A model generated the notes under the pieces. It did not search any database. It was not told where the DNA came from and saw nothing but the letters and a program-made list of their open reading frames with translations. Source: an uncultured Bacilli bacterium (GTDB lineage Bacteria; Bacillota_I; Bacilli_A; ML615J-28; CAG-313). From it: a DNA stretch of 64,000 bases. Location of the stretch: NCBI GenBank assembly GCA_934098295.1, contig CAKONV010000003.1, forward strand, positions 101,322-165,321, in the 5' to 3' direction. This document shows positions 17,304 through 25,639 of the stretch, in pieces; the stretch's first letter is position 1, and each line of letters begins with the position of its first letter. The translations under genes and the position numbers were made by a program.

Positions 17304-17549
17304 GATAATAACGCGAAAGCGAAAGAAGACGACAATAAAATTCTCGATTTTATGATGCTTATTTACAAGTATAACAGTTTTGGAGAACCCACGCCTGGAA
17401 TACTTCGCACGTTCATTGAAAAGGTCGTTGTTCACGAAAAGACGAAAATCGACGGACATTATAGATAAACGGTAGAAATCTTTTATAATTTCTTAGGAGC
17501 GATTGACCGACCTATATGGGGCGACGAACTCTCTGTCGATGATGATTGA
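17304..17549 (+). pseudogene. Large serine recombinase C-terminal remnant (DUF4368 type)
   Basis: The frame reads DDNKILDFMMLIYKYNSFGE, PTPGILRTFIEKVVVHEKTK, a TAA at 17466-17468, then TVEIFYNFLGAID. The L-R-x-F-I-E-K-V-V-V-H-E and Y-N-F-L-G-A-I-D blocks belong to the C-terminal region of transposon serine recombinases. The catalytic N-terminal domain is not found. It probably marks the element that brought the island. Confidence 0.7.
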
Positions 17550-17571
17550 AACCAACAAACAGCAAGAGAAA

Positions 17572-17594
17572 AGGCGTGGCATAACGCCACGCCT
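17572..17594. repeat. GC-rich inverted repeat near island right end
   Basis: AGGCGTGGC (17572-17580), five-base loop, GCCACGCCT (17586-17594). It lies between the recombinase remnant and the right edge. It has no T run, so an element end or structural signal is more likely than a terminator. Confidence 0.5.
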
Positions 17595-17690
17595 GACTCT
17601 GAACCTTGCGCCTTTACCTGAAATTTTCTATGGGAACTGCGGTAAAACTGAATTCTTTTTTAAAAAGTAGAAATTATTTTAAATTTATAG

Positions 17691-17727
17691 TATAATATTA
17701 GAAAAAATAGTAGTAAGTAAAAGGAGT
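17691..17727 (+). promoter_or_regulatory. -10 box and SD of the GH9 gene
   Basis: TATAAT at 17691-17696 and an AAAGGAG SD before ATG 17732. No good -35 is visible, perhaps because the island insertion replaced upstream sequence (inference). Confidence 0.5.
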
Positions 17728-17731
17728 ATAT

Positions 17732-20035
17732 ATGCAAAAAAATCTAAATGAATTATTAGAAAAATCTTTATATGTTCATAAAGAATTAAAAGCTAAAGAA
17801 GAAGATGGGGCTAATTATAGATGGATAAATAAAAAAGTATATGATTCTTTAGTAATATATGATGGTAGTAGCTTGGATAAAGTTGAAAAAAGTGCCTGTA
17901 CTTCATTATCCATCGATCATGAAGTATATTTGACTAACGCAAGTAGTTTAAAGATGACAGCATCAACTGATATCGAAAATGTAATACCTAGACCTTGGCC
18001 AAGCATTCATATTAAATTAGACCATTTAGACTTAAGTAAGTATAATAGAATTGCATGTGATATATACATTAAAGCTACTGGTTATCAAAACTTCTATTAT
18101 CAATTTTTTGTAGGTAATAAGGGTGAAAGAGACCATCATTCTCCAAGTTTAATACCTAATAGATGGAACCATGTAATATGGGAAATTGATGATGTTCTAA
18201 GAGATGATTGTGATGAATTTATAATTGGACCTTGGCTTATGGGATGCCCTCCGGAAGGACTTCCACTATATGAAGTTTATATCGATCAAATTAAAGCTGA
18301 AATAGTTGATCCCGATTATGTAAAAGGTTGGGATATTGGTGAAAAAATTGCTTATTCTCATGTTGGTTATTTTATAGATCAAGAAAAACAAGCAATTGTA
18401 AAGAACGTATCATCCCCATCATTTAGGCTTTATAATAATGATGAACTAGTTCTAGAAAAGTCTTTAGAAAAAGTAAGTACTAAAATTGGCGAATTTTATT
18501 TAATTGATTTTACAGAAATAAAAAAAGAAGGAATATATAAAATAAAAGTTGGCGATATTGTAACTAAAGAATTTAGTATTTCTAATCATTGTTATGATGA
18601 ATCAATTTGGAAAAGTATGAACTTTCTTCGCCTTTTAAGATGTGGTGAGGATATTCCTGGAGTTCATAGTGCTTGTCACTTAAATTGCCGAACGGTAAAT
18701 GATGATGGTAGTAGTGTTCCAAATTTTGGCGGTTGGCATGATGCTGGTGATGTTTCACAATTTGAAATTCCCACAGCAGAAATGGCTCACGCAATTATTG
18801 ATCTCGCTAAAAAAGTCAAAGATAAAGACCATATGATGTATGAAAGATTAAAGGAAGAAGCTCGTGTAGGTTTGAACTGGCTTTTAAGAACAAGATTTGG
18901 TAATGGAATGCGAGCTCTTGCGGTAGGATATTCTATTTGGAGACATAATGTTTTAACCAAAGATAATAATACGGTTTTGGCTAATAAAGCTGAAAATGGA
19001 CCTTTTGAAAATTTTTGTTCGGCTGCCGCTTTAGCCGCTGCTTATGATTTGTATAAGGATGAAGATGAAATTTTTGCATCATGGTGTAAAAGAAGTGCTA
19101 TGGAAGATTTCGATTTTGCCGTAGATGGTTACAATAAAAAAATTCATACCGTTCGTTGGGGCTCGAATGTCGACTCTCAAGTGTGTGGCCATGGTGCGTT
19201 AGCTGCTTGCGAAATTTATAAAATAACAAATGATAAAAAATATCTGGATATTGCGGTATCTTACGCGAAAACAATTCTTCTATGCCAAGAACAAAATTAT
19301 CTTCCTGGTGATATTAAAATAAGAGGTTTCTTCTATGAAGATGTAGCTCACAAATATATTTTAATGTATGAACATCGTGGGCATGAACAATCACCAATTC
19401 AAGGATTATGCAGTTTATGTGAAGTTGCAAAAAATCATCCTGATTACTCAACTTGGATTAAGGGATTAGAACTATATAGAGAATATGTACTAAGTACAAT
19501 GAAATATACAGCCCCTTATAATTTAGTTCCTGGTCATGTTTATATATTGGATAAAATTAATGAGGAACGTTTTACAATTCCTAAAGATTATGGAACTATT
19601 GAAGAGGGAATGGAAATACTAAGAAATCAAATTAAAAATGGTATTAAAATTAACGATACTACATATTTAAGAATTTTCCCAATTGCTGTTCAACGAAGAG
19701 GTTTCCATGCTACATTGTTAAGTAAAACTAAAGCTGTAAGTTTAATAGCTAAAACTTTGAATGATGAAAAATTAAGACAAATTGCACATGATCAATTAGC
19801 ATGGGTTTTAGGTAAAAATCCGTTTGCCTCATCAACAATGTATGGAGAAGGCTATAATTATCACCCATTATATGTAGCCTTTTCAAGACAAATGGTAGGA
19901 GCTCTTCCTGTTGGAATTATGACTAAAGGTGATGAAGATTTACCATTTTGGCCAACAAGAACTCATGCTGTGTATAAAGAAATTTGGGGTCACACAACTG
20001 GAAAATATTTGTGGGTTTTAGCGGATTTATTGTAA
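17732..20035 (+). CDS. Glycoside hydrolase family 9 enzyme, no signal peptide
   Basis: 767 residues: a beta-sandwich sugar-binding-like region (about residues 30-190), a CelD_N Ig-like domain (about 215-290) and an (alpha/alpha)6 catalytic domain. GGWHDAGD near residue 333 carries the catalytic base Asp pair, and HAVYKEIWGHTTGKYLW near the end holds the candidate acid Glu. GH9 enzymes cut beta-glucans or chito-oligosaccharides. The lack of a signal peptide implies a cytoplasmic enzyme acting on imported oligosaccharides. The substrate is not determined. Confidence 0.85.
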   Translation: MQKNLNELLEKSLYVHKELKAKEEDGANYRWINKKVYDSLVIYDGSSLDKVEKSACTSLSIDHEVYLTNASSLKMTASTDIENVIPRPWPSIHIKLDHLDLSKYNRIACDIYIKATGYQNFYYQFFVGNKGERDHHSPSLIPNRWNHVIWEIDDVLRDDCDEFIIGPWLMGCPPEGLPLYEVYIDQIKAEIVDPDYVKGWDIGEKIAYSHVGYFIDQEKQAIVKNVSSPSFRLYNNDELVLEKSLEKVSTKIGEFYLIDFTEIKKEGIYKIKVGDIVTKEFSISNHCYDESIWKSMNFLRLLRCGEDIPGVHSACHLNCRTVNDDGSSVPNFGGWHDAGDVSQFEIPTAEMAHAIIDLAKKVKDKDHMMYERLKEEARVGLNWLLRTRFGNGMRALAVGYSIWRHNVLTKDNNTVLANKAENGPFENFCSAAALAAAYDLYKDEDEIFASWCKRSAMEDFDFAVDGYNKKIHTVRWGSNVDSQVCGHGALAACEIYKITNDKKYLDIAVSYAKTILLCQEQNYLPGDIKIRGFFYEDVAHKYILMYEHRGHEQSPIQGLCSLCEVAKNHPDYSTWIKGLELYREYVLSTMKYTAPYNLVPGHVYILDKINEERFTIPKDYGTIEEGMEILRNQIKNGIKINDTTYLRIFPIAVQRRGFHATLLSKTKAVSLIAKTLNDEKLRQIAHDQLAWVLGKNPFASSTMYGEGYNYHPLYVAFSRQMVGALPVGIMTKGDEDLPFWPTRTHAVYKEIWGHTTGKYLWVLADLL

Positions 20036-20065
20036 AAATTAAAAGATAAAAGGAGAAAATGAGAA

Positions 20066-20413
20066 ATGAAAAAAGAAGTAAAGAAAAAAGGATTAACATT
20101 AGTTATCATTGGTGGCATTTTAACTATAATTGCAATACTGGGATTAATATTTGAATTGTCAATAACTAAAACATATAGTGATTTAATCAAACAAGAAAAT
20201 AATTTAGGTGCAGCTTTATCGGCCATTCCTGTTGTTTTAATTTTAATTCTTTGTTTGTTAGTAACCGCTGTATCATCAGTTATTAGCATTATTATCAGCA
20301 TAATAAATATTGCCAAAATAAAAGAATATCAAAAATGGTCAATTGCGTATTTAGTGATAACTTCTATAACTTTTATTTCGTCTCTTTTATCATTTCTTAT
20401 AACAGTATATTAA
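20066..20413 (+). CDS. Small membrane protein
   Basis: 115 residues, not recognised. Three membrane segments (about 8-30, 50-84, 90-113) and a Lys-rich N-terminus (KKEVKKKG). AGGAG SD. It is sandwiched between the GH9 gene and the HAD fusion with one base to the latter, so they are likely cotranscribed. Confidence 0.6.
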   Translation: MKKEVKKKGLTLVIIGGILTIIAILGLIFELSITKTYSDLIKQENNLGAALSAIPVVLILILCLLVTAVSSVISIIISIINIAKIKEYQKWSIAYLVITSITFISSLLSFLITVY

Positions 20414-20414
20414 T

Positions 20415-21659
20415 ATGCCAAAAATAATTTTTAGTGATTTAGATGGTACATTATTACATAATGACAAAACTATTTCAAAATCAACAATTTCAAGCATTAA
20501 TGAATTAATCAAAGAAGATAATTATTTTGTTGTTAATACCGGTCGCCCGTTTTATAGAGTGAGTGATATTTTAAAAGAACTAGATATTGTTAGCGATAAA
20601 CAATACGTTTGTTGTTTTAATGGCGGTTTGATAACAAGTACTGATCATAAAACCATTTTATATGAAAATAAACTAAAAGATGAAGAAGCTTATGAATTAA
20701 TAAAACTTGCAGAAAAAGTTTCCATTAATGTTTTGGCTTATTTTGATGATATTATTTTAGCGGATGAAATTCCAAGTGATGTTTCCTATTTGAATAGTCT
20801 TTCTTGTTGTAAAGTTATTGAAGGTGGAAAGGCCTCTCTTTTAGAAAAACATGGTTTCTATAAAATTATATATGTTGGAACTGCTGAAGAAATTGCAAGA
20901 GTTAGAAAAATAGTTTATAATGATTTAATAGAAAAATATATGGTTGTTCAAAGTGATGATTATTTTTTAGAAATATGTCCTAAGAATAATAGTAAAGGAA
21001 ATGCTATAAAAATTCTCTCATCATACTTAAATATTAAATTAAGTGATATTTATGCCATTGGTGATGAGGAAAATGATTTAGCCATGATCATAGAAGCTGG
21101 TATTGGCTGTGCTGTTGCTAACGCTAAAAAGACTATAAAAGACAAAGCAAAGTTAGTATTTTCCAGTAATGAAAATGATGGTGTTGAAGAATTAATTAAA
21201 AAACAAATTCTAAAAAGTGCAAAAAATGAAAAAATATTAGTAAGCGCATGTTTGTTAGGCGACATGTGTAAATATAATGGCAGTAGTAATTCTTTTATAC
21301 CCTTGAAAGAATTTTTAACAGATTATGAAATAATAAAAATATGTCCAGAATGTGATAGTGGTTTAAAAATTCCTCGAAAACCAGCAGAAATTATTAATGG
21401 TAAAGTTATAAATATAGATGGAGAAGACGTAACAAGTTATTATAAGAAAGGTGCAGAAATTGCTTTAAAAAAGGCCTTAGATAATAATGTTAAAAAAGCT
21501 ATTCTAAAAGAAAATAGTCCATCTTGTGGAAGTGGTTTTGTTTATGATGGCACATTTAGTCATAAAAAAGTTTTGGGTGATGGACTAACGGCTAAACTAT
21601 TAAAAGAAAATGGTATAAAAGTTTATAACGAAAATAATTTTTTAGAAATTAATAAATAA
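20415..21659 (+). CDS. Cof-type HAD phosphatase fused to DUF523
   Basis: 414 residues. The N-terminal 265 are a Cof/HAD-IIB phosphatase: FSDLDGTLL nucleophile Asp, NTGRPF, and GDEENDLAMI. The C-terminal 140 are DUF523: LVSACLLGDMCKYNG, ICPECDSGLKIPRKPAE and LKENSPSCGSG, with conserved Cys. The two families are usually separate proteins, so the fusion hints that DUF523 acts on or with a phosphorylated metabolite (inference). The frame is continuous with no internal SD seen. Confidence 0.85.
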   Translation: MPKIIFSDLDGTLLHNDKTISKSTISSINELIKEDNYFVVNTGRPFYRVSDILKELDIVSDKQYVCCFNGGLITSTDHKTILYENKLKDEEAYELIKLAEKVSINVLAYFDDIILADEIPSDVSYLNSLSCCKVIEGGKASLLEKHGFYKIIYVGTAEEIARVRKIVYNDLIEKYMVVQSDDYFLEICPKNNSKGNAIKILSSYLNIKLSDIYAIGDEENDLAMIIEAGIGCAVANAKKTIKDKAKLVFSSNENDGVEELIKKQILKSAKNEKILVSACLLGDMCKYNGSSNSFIPLKEFLTDYEIIKICPECDSGLKIPRKPAEIINGKVINIDGEDVTSYYKKGAEIALKKALDNNVKKAILKENSPSCGSGFVYDGTFSHKKVLGDGLTAKLLKENGIKVYNENNFLEINK

Positions 21660-21716
21660 TAGGCAATAATTATTGTCTATTATTTTTATTTTTTATATAT
21701 TATAAATGGTGTTAAT

Positions 21717-22490
21717 ATGAATTTTATTTTGATGAGTTTTTTAGCTGGTTTATTTACTTGGTTAATTACTGCACTTGGGGCCCTTTTGGTATTTATAGTT
21801 AAGAAGTCAAATGAAAAATTTATATCTTTTTCGATTGGTTTAGGTGGAGGAATTATGCTCGCCTCTAGTTTCTTTAGTTTAATTTTACCAGCCATTTCTT
21901 ATGCTGAAGAAAGTAAAAAAACAGTATGGTTAATATGTGGAATCGGTTTTATATTAGGATTTATACTTATTGCTATTTTTGATAATATTTTAAGTGTTTT
22001 AGAAAATAGAAGAAATAATAATAAAAATAGTAAAACAAATATTTTATTAATACTTGCGATAACATTTCATAATATTCCCGAAGGTATGGCCATAGGAGTA
22101 GCCTTTGCTACCGCCTTTTTAGAAACTGGAAGTGCTGGTCTTAATGCTGCTATTATTTTAACAGTAGGTATTGGCATACAAAACTTTCCTGAAGGTATGG
22201 CTATAAGTTTACCGCTTGCATCAAATGGTACTTCAAAAATTAAAGCTTTTTTAATAGGAGCCTTAAGCGCTATTGTTGAACCAATAGGAGCTGTTCTTGG
22301 AGCTGTTTTAGTATATTTAATCAAGGATATCTTACCAGTTGTTTTACTTTTGGCTGCAAGTGCGATGATTTATGTAGTTGTTGAAGAATTAATACCAATA
22401 GGTAAAAATCAAAACAGTAGTAAAATATCGACAATTGGTTTCATGATTGGTTTTTCAATAATGATGATTCTCGATTTAGCGTTTAACTAA
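21717..22490 (+). CDS. ZIP family divalent metal transporter
   Basis: 257 residues, about eight membrane helices. HNIPEGMAIGVAF and the second helix block IQNFPEGMAISLPLAS are the ZIP metal-site motifs; the second usual His is replaced by Gln-Asn in IQNFPEG. The E-E-L-I-P near the end is typical of ZupT/GufA-like members. It imports zinc or other divalent metals. GGTG before ATG. Confidence 0.85.
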   Translation: MNFILMSFLAGLFTWLITALGALLVFIVKKSNEKFISFSIGLGGGIMLASSFFSLILPAISYAEESKKTVWLICGIGFILGFILIAIFDNILSVLENRRNNNKNSKTNILLILAITFHNIPEGMAIGVAFATAFLETGSAGLNAAIILTVGIGIQNFPEGMAISLPLASNGTSKIKAFLIGALSAIVEPIGAVLGAVLVYLIKDILPVVLLLAASAMIYVVVEELIPIGKNQNSSKISTIGFMIGFSIMMILDLAFN

Positions 22491-22506
22491 AACGGAAATA
22501 TTAAAT

Positions 22507-22533
22507 AATCTTTCTTTTAAAAGAAAGATTTTT
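22507..22533 (+). terminator. Terminator after the ZIP gene
   Basis: AATCTTTCTTTT and AAAAGAAAGATT (22507-22530) form a perfect palindrome followed by T residues; the inner bases must form the loop. Confidence 0.7.
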
Positions 22534-22535
22534 AA

Positions 22536-22560
22536 TATTAAAAAGCCCTTATAAAAGGGC
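22536..22560 (-). terminator. Terminator of the coat gene (minus strand)
   Basis: GCCCTT (22545-22550) and AAGGGC (22555-22560) with loop ATAA. On the minus strand the stem is followed by TTTTT. A second hairpin, GGGATTACT/AGTAATCCC (22588-22610), lies between it and the stop codon. Confidence 0.65.
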
Positions 22561-22617
22561 AAAGCGAATATATTTTTGGCTTAAGGAGGGATTACTAAAA
22601 CAGTAATCCCTAAAAGT

Positions 22618-23019
22618 TTAGACAGCAAGGGGACAAGTAATAGTACATGTAATTGGATCAAAACATTGAATGCAACAAATACAACTATTGCGGCAAGTAA
22701 TTGTGTTATTAGTACATGTAGTTTCTTCACCATTAGTAGCAAGTAATCTAAAAATAGTAATGTCTCCTCTAACCTCTTCAACTCTAAATCGGTTGCAAAC
22801 AGTACCATCAGTAGTTGTAGCCGTTAATTGATTGTTGCATAAATAAATAGCAATTGGTTTTGTATTATAAACAGGAGCTATAATACAAGAATTACAATTA
22901 CCGATAGCATTAGCAGCAATAGCATCTTTTTGCATTTTTTCAATACGTTTTAACAAATCAGTAATTGTATCAGTACGATTAGTGTTTGTATTAGTATTAG
23001 TAATTTCTAAACAAGCCAT
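22618..23019 (-). CDS. Cys-rich spore coat protein, CotY/CotZ family
   Basis: 133 residues from the ATG at 23019; an upstream ATG at 23028 is rejected because AGGTG (23026-23030) is the SD for 23019. Blocks NCNSCIIAPVYNTKPIAIYL, CNRFRVEEVRGDITIFRLL and CRNSCICCIQCFDPITC match the CotY/CotZ crust proteins, which self-assemble and crosslink through Cys on the spore surface. A Thr/Asn-rich N-terminus is lineage-specific. A sigma-K promoter lies upstream, consistent with mother-cell expression. Confidence 0.8.
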   Translation of the reverse strand: MACLEITNTNTNTNRTDTITDLLKRIEKMQKDAIAANAIGNCNSCIIAPVYNTKPIAIYLCNNQLTATTTDGTVCNRFRVEEVRGDITIFRLLATNGEETTCTNNTITCRNSCICCIQCFDPITCTITCPLAV

Positions 23020-23041
23020 AAAATACACCTCACTTACACTT

Positions 23042-23068
23042 TATAGTATGAAAGTAAAAAAATAATGT
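23042..23068 (-). promoter_or_regulatory. Sigma-K promoter of the coat gene
   Basis: On the minus strand AC (23067-23068), a 16-base spacer, then CATACTATA (23042-23050), a full match to the known sigma-K form AC-16/17-CATANNNTA. Confidence 0.7.
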
Positions 23069-23146
23069 ATAGGTGAAAAGCCATAAAAAAATTACATATT
23101 AATAAATACGAGAGGTATTAATATATGTTACTTTAATACTAGATAC

Positions 23147-23175
23147 TTGAAAAAGAATAAAAAATAGTGTATAAT
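23147..23175 (+). promoter_or_regulatory. Sigma-A promoter of EIIB-like gene
   Basis: TTGAAA (23147-23152), 17-base spacer, TATAAT (23170-23175). An ATG at 23177 lies upstream of any possible transcript, so translation starts at 23213 after AGAGG. Confidence 0.8.
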
Positions 23176-23212
23176 AATGAATAGATATAATAAAGAAAAA
23201 AGAGGTATAAAA

Positions 23213-23569
23213 ATGTTTTTAGAAATTTCCGCAAATGTTTTTCCCGTTTTAATAGCGGTATTAGTAATCCTTATTCCAGTGCTAATTTTAACGCTAGTTG
23301 TACTTATAAAGTTTATCATTAAAAATGTTAAAAAGAGTAAGGCATATAAAAATAGTAATTCTTTTGACTATGAAGAATTGTTTGGTGGCAAAGACAATAT
23401 TATCAATGTTAATGTAAATATGACAAGAGTTAACCTAGAAGTTAAAGATGTAGATAAAGTGAAAATCGATACTTTAAAAACTTTAGGTATTGGTGTTTTA
23501 ATAGCTGGTAATACTATTAAATGTTCATCAGAACAACTTGCGAAAGAAGTAAGTAGTAAAATTAAGTAG
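23213..23569 (+). CDS. Membrane-anchored EIIB-like domain protein lacking the Cys
   Basis: 118 residues. An N-terminal membrane helix (about 5-33) is joined to a domain resembling PTS glucose-type EIIB: FGGKDNIINVNVNMTRVNLE then VKIDTLKTLGIGVLIAGNTI. In true EIIB the phosphate-accepting Cys precedes T-R; here the residue is Asn (NMTR). It cannot be phosphorylated in the usual way and may be a sensor or structural relic. No EIIC or EIIA is nearby. Homology is moderately sure, function unknown. Confidence 0.65.
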   Translation: MFLEISANVFPVLIAVLVILIPVLILTLVVLIKFIIKNVKKSKAYKNSNSFDYEELFGGKDNIINVNVNMTRVNLEVKDVDKVKIDTLKTLGIGVLIAGNTIKCSSEQLAKEVSSKIK

Positions 23570-23590
23570 TTTTTGCTACTTACTATTTTT
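23563..23590 (+). terminator. Weak terminator after EIIB-like gene
   Basis: TAAGTAG (23563-23569) and CTACTTA (23576-23582) with a six-base loop, followed by CTATTTTT. The arm overlaps the stop codon. Confidence 0.45.
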
Positions 23591-23631
23591 AAAAAATGAT
23601 AGTAAAATTTTAAAAATAAGAGGTGAAAGTT

Positions 23632-25011
23632 ATGTACGATTTTGAAAAAATGATTTTAGATAACAAAGAGTTAATTTTAAAAAAGACCCAAGAACTTATT
23701 AGAATTCCTAGTGTCTTAGATGAAAACAATAAAACTGATGAGGCACCATTTGGGAAAAATGTTAGAGATGCATTAGATTATATGATGAATTTAGCAAAAG
23801 AAGATGGCTTTAAAACTGAACAAGATGGCGGCTATGCTGGACAAATTGATTATGGAAATCCTAATGGAAAGTTAATTGGTATTTTATGCCATTTAGATGT
23901 TGTACCAGTTTCTAAAGGATGGATATATCCTCCCTTTGAAGCTAAAATTGTTGATGGTAAACTTTATGGAAGAGGTTCTACAGATGATAAAGGACCAACA
24001 ATGGCAGCTTATTTTGCATTAAAGTTTATTAAAAATGCTGGTATTAAACTTAAAAATAATATTCGAATAATTCTTGGCACCGATGAAGAAACCGGTTGGC
24101 GAGGTGTTAGTCATTATTTTGAAAAATATCCAATGCCAGAAATTGGCTTTGCCCCTGATGCTGATTTTCCTTTAATATATGGTGAAAAAGGTAGAATGAC
24201 TTATGATTTAGGACTTTCTAGTTGGGATGATGATGATATTGTCGTATCTATTAAAGGTGGAGATCGCTACAATGTAGTTTTAGATGAAGTAAGTGCTATT
24301 GTAACAAAAGATTTAGAAAAAGAATTTAAAGAATTTATTAGCGTTAATAATTTAGAAGGAAGCTATACGAAAGTTTCTAATGGTTATGAATTGGTTTTAA
24401 AAGGAGTCGCTGCTCATGCTATGGAACCTCATAAAGGTATTAATGCTGGAACCTATATGTGCAAATTCTTGGAAAAATATTCAAAAAATAAATTAATTAA
24501 ATATATTGCTAAATATTATCATCAAAGTCCATTCCTTGAAAAACTTGGCTTGGATTATAATGATTATGAAATGGGACCAATAACTTGTAATATTGGAATT
24601 ATGAATATTTCAAAATCAAATTCACTAGTAACGTTAGATTTAAGATACCCTGTTCGTTACGATATCGAAAATTTTCAAAATGTTATGAAAAAAATTGCTG
24701 AAGAAGGACAAGTAGAAATTTTAAATAACACTTTAAAAAAGCCACATTATGTTTCTCCAGATAGTGATTTAGTGAAAAAATTATATTCTGCCTATTTAGA
24801 AGTAACTGGCGATAACGAACATAAACCTTTCACAATTGGTGGTGGTACATATGCTAGTATGCTTGAAAAAGGATGTGCTTTTGGAATGCTTTTCCCATAT
24901 GAAACGGAACTTGCTCATCAAGCTAATGAATATTTAAATATTGAATCATTGTATAAAGGAATTCTAATTTATATTAAAGCTATTTTATCATTAGGTGAAA
25001 TAGATGCGTAG
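23632..25011 (+). CDS. pepV: M20 family dipeptidase (PepV-like)
   Basis: 459 residues. ILCHLDVVPVSKGW gives the first zinc His-Asp, GRGSTDDKGPTMAAY the bridging Asp, and GTDEETGWRG the catalytic Glu pair; the lid domain and GGGTYA block complete the PepV profile. It hydrolyses dipeptides in the cytoplasm. ATG 23632 is chosen over GTG 23623 because the GTG is part of the GAGGTG SD. It overlaps trmB by 8 bp. Confidence 0.9.
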   Translation: MYDFEKMILDNKELILKKTQELIRIPSVLDENNKTDEAPFGKNVRDALDYMMNLAKEDGFKTEQDGGYAGQIDYGNPNGKLIGILCHLDVVPVSKGWIYPPFEAKIVDGKLYGRGSTDDKGPTMAAYFALKFIKNAGIKLKNNIRIILGTDEETGWRGVSHYFEKYPMPEIGFAPDADFPLIYGEKGRMTYDLGLSSWDDDDIVVSIKGGDRYNVVLDEVSAIVTKDLEKEFKEFISVNNLEGSYTKVSNGYELVLKGVAAHAMEPHKGINAGTYMCKFLEKYSKNKLIKYIAKYYHQSPFLEKLGLDYNDYEMGPITCNIGIMNISKSNSLVTLDLRYPVRYDIENFQNVMKKIAEEGQVEILNNTLKKPHYVSPDSDLVKKLYSAYLEVTGDNEHKPFTIGGGTYASMLEKGCAFGMLFPYETELAHQANEYLNIESLYKGILIYIKAILSLGEIDA

Positions 25012-25636
25012 AAGAAACGTTAAAAATGCTCATGAGAGAGTATGTGCTGCTAGTGGCATCATGGTACTCGAGCCATTCTCTTATAGAGGAAAATGGCATG
25101 AGTTATTTGGAAATGACAACCCTATTTACTTAGAAATAGGTATGGGCAAAGGTAAATTTATTATTGAACATGCTAGAAAAAATCCAGAAATTAATTATAT
25201 TGGTATTGAAAAATACGATAGTGTAATTATTCAAGCCGTAGATAAATTAAAAAATGAAGAGTTAAAAAATTTACACTTAATAAGTGGTGATGCATCAGCA
25301 TTATTAGAGATGTTTTCTGAAAATGAAATTAAAAAAATCTTTCTTAACTTTTCTGATCCTTGGCCTAAAACTAGACATGCTAAAAGAAGGTTAACATATT
25401 CTTCATACCTAAAAATGTATGAAAAAATTTTGGATGGTGAATTAGAATTTAAAACTGATAACCGCGAATTATTCGAATTCTCGCTAATTTCATTAAATGA
25501 AAATAATTGGTTGTTTTTGGATTTAAGTTTAGATTTACATAAGAGAGATGAAGAAATCATTACTACCGAATATGAAGATCGTTTTAGTGCTTTAGGAAAC
25601 CCTATTTATTATGTGAAAACTAAAATTAAGGAGTAA
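25004..25636 (+). CDS. trmB: tRNA (guanine-N7-)-methyltransferase
   Basis: 210 residues. LEIGMGKGKFIIEHA is the SAM-binding loop and LNFSDPWPKTRHAKRRLTY is diagnostic of TrmB, which makes m7G46 in tRNA. The start overlaps pepV by 8 bp, so translation is coupled. The next gene follows after 3 bp. Confidence 0.95.
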   Translation: MRRRNVKNAHERVCAASGIMVLEPFSYRGKWHELFGNDNPIYLEIGMGKGKFIIEHARKNPEINYIGIEKYDSVIIQAVDKLKNEELKNLHLISGDASALLEMFSENEIKKIFLNFSDPWPKTRHAKRRLTYSSYLKMYEKILDGELEFKTDNRELFEFSLISLNENNWLFLDLSLDLHKRDEEIITTEYEDRFSALGNPIYYVKTKIKE

Positions 25637-25639
25637 ACA

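Larger units (their letters stand above)
15595..17659. mobile_element. Degraded higher-GC island bounded by inverted repeat arms
   Basis: The interior is visibly richer in G and C (26 of 60 in the line at 16561 against 13 of 60 at 18061). It holds gene fragments: KtrA C-terminus, DUF1003 and a serine recombinase. The left edge carries AAAAGAATTC (15595-15604) and the right edge GAATTCTTTT (17650-17659) plus TT. Joined, these would form one 10-bp terminator stem just after rubrerythrin, so the insert seems to sit in the loop of the native terminator. Recombinase remnants suggest a decayed integrative element; a chimeric assembly is the alternative. Confidence 0.6.

Noticed and set aside
16429..17459. 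Minus-strand open frames in the island
   Set aside because: They are antisense to the DUF1003 and recombinase relics and show no family blocks or SD.
15599..17655. EcoRI cloning artefact, since GAATTC lies at both island edges
   Set aside because: GAATTC also occurs twice within the island as part of a terminator stem, and the edge copies sit in extended arms (AAAAGAATTC/GAATTCTTTT) that fit a native terminator. An assembly chimera is still not excluded.
22581..22808. Second minus-strand coding frame within the coat gene
   Set aside because: It overlaps the CotY/CotZ-like gene in another frame, has no SD and is Leu/Val-rich shadow sequence.
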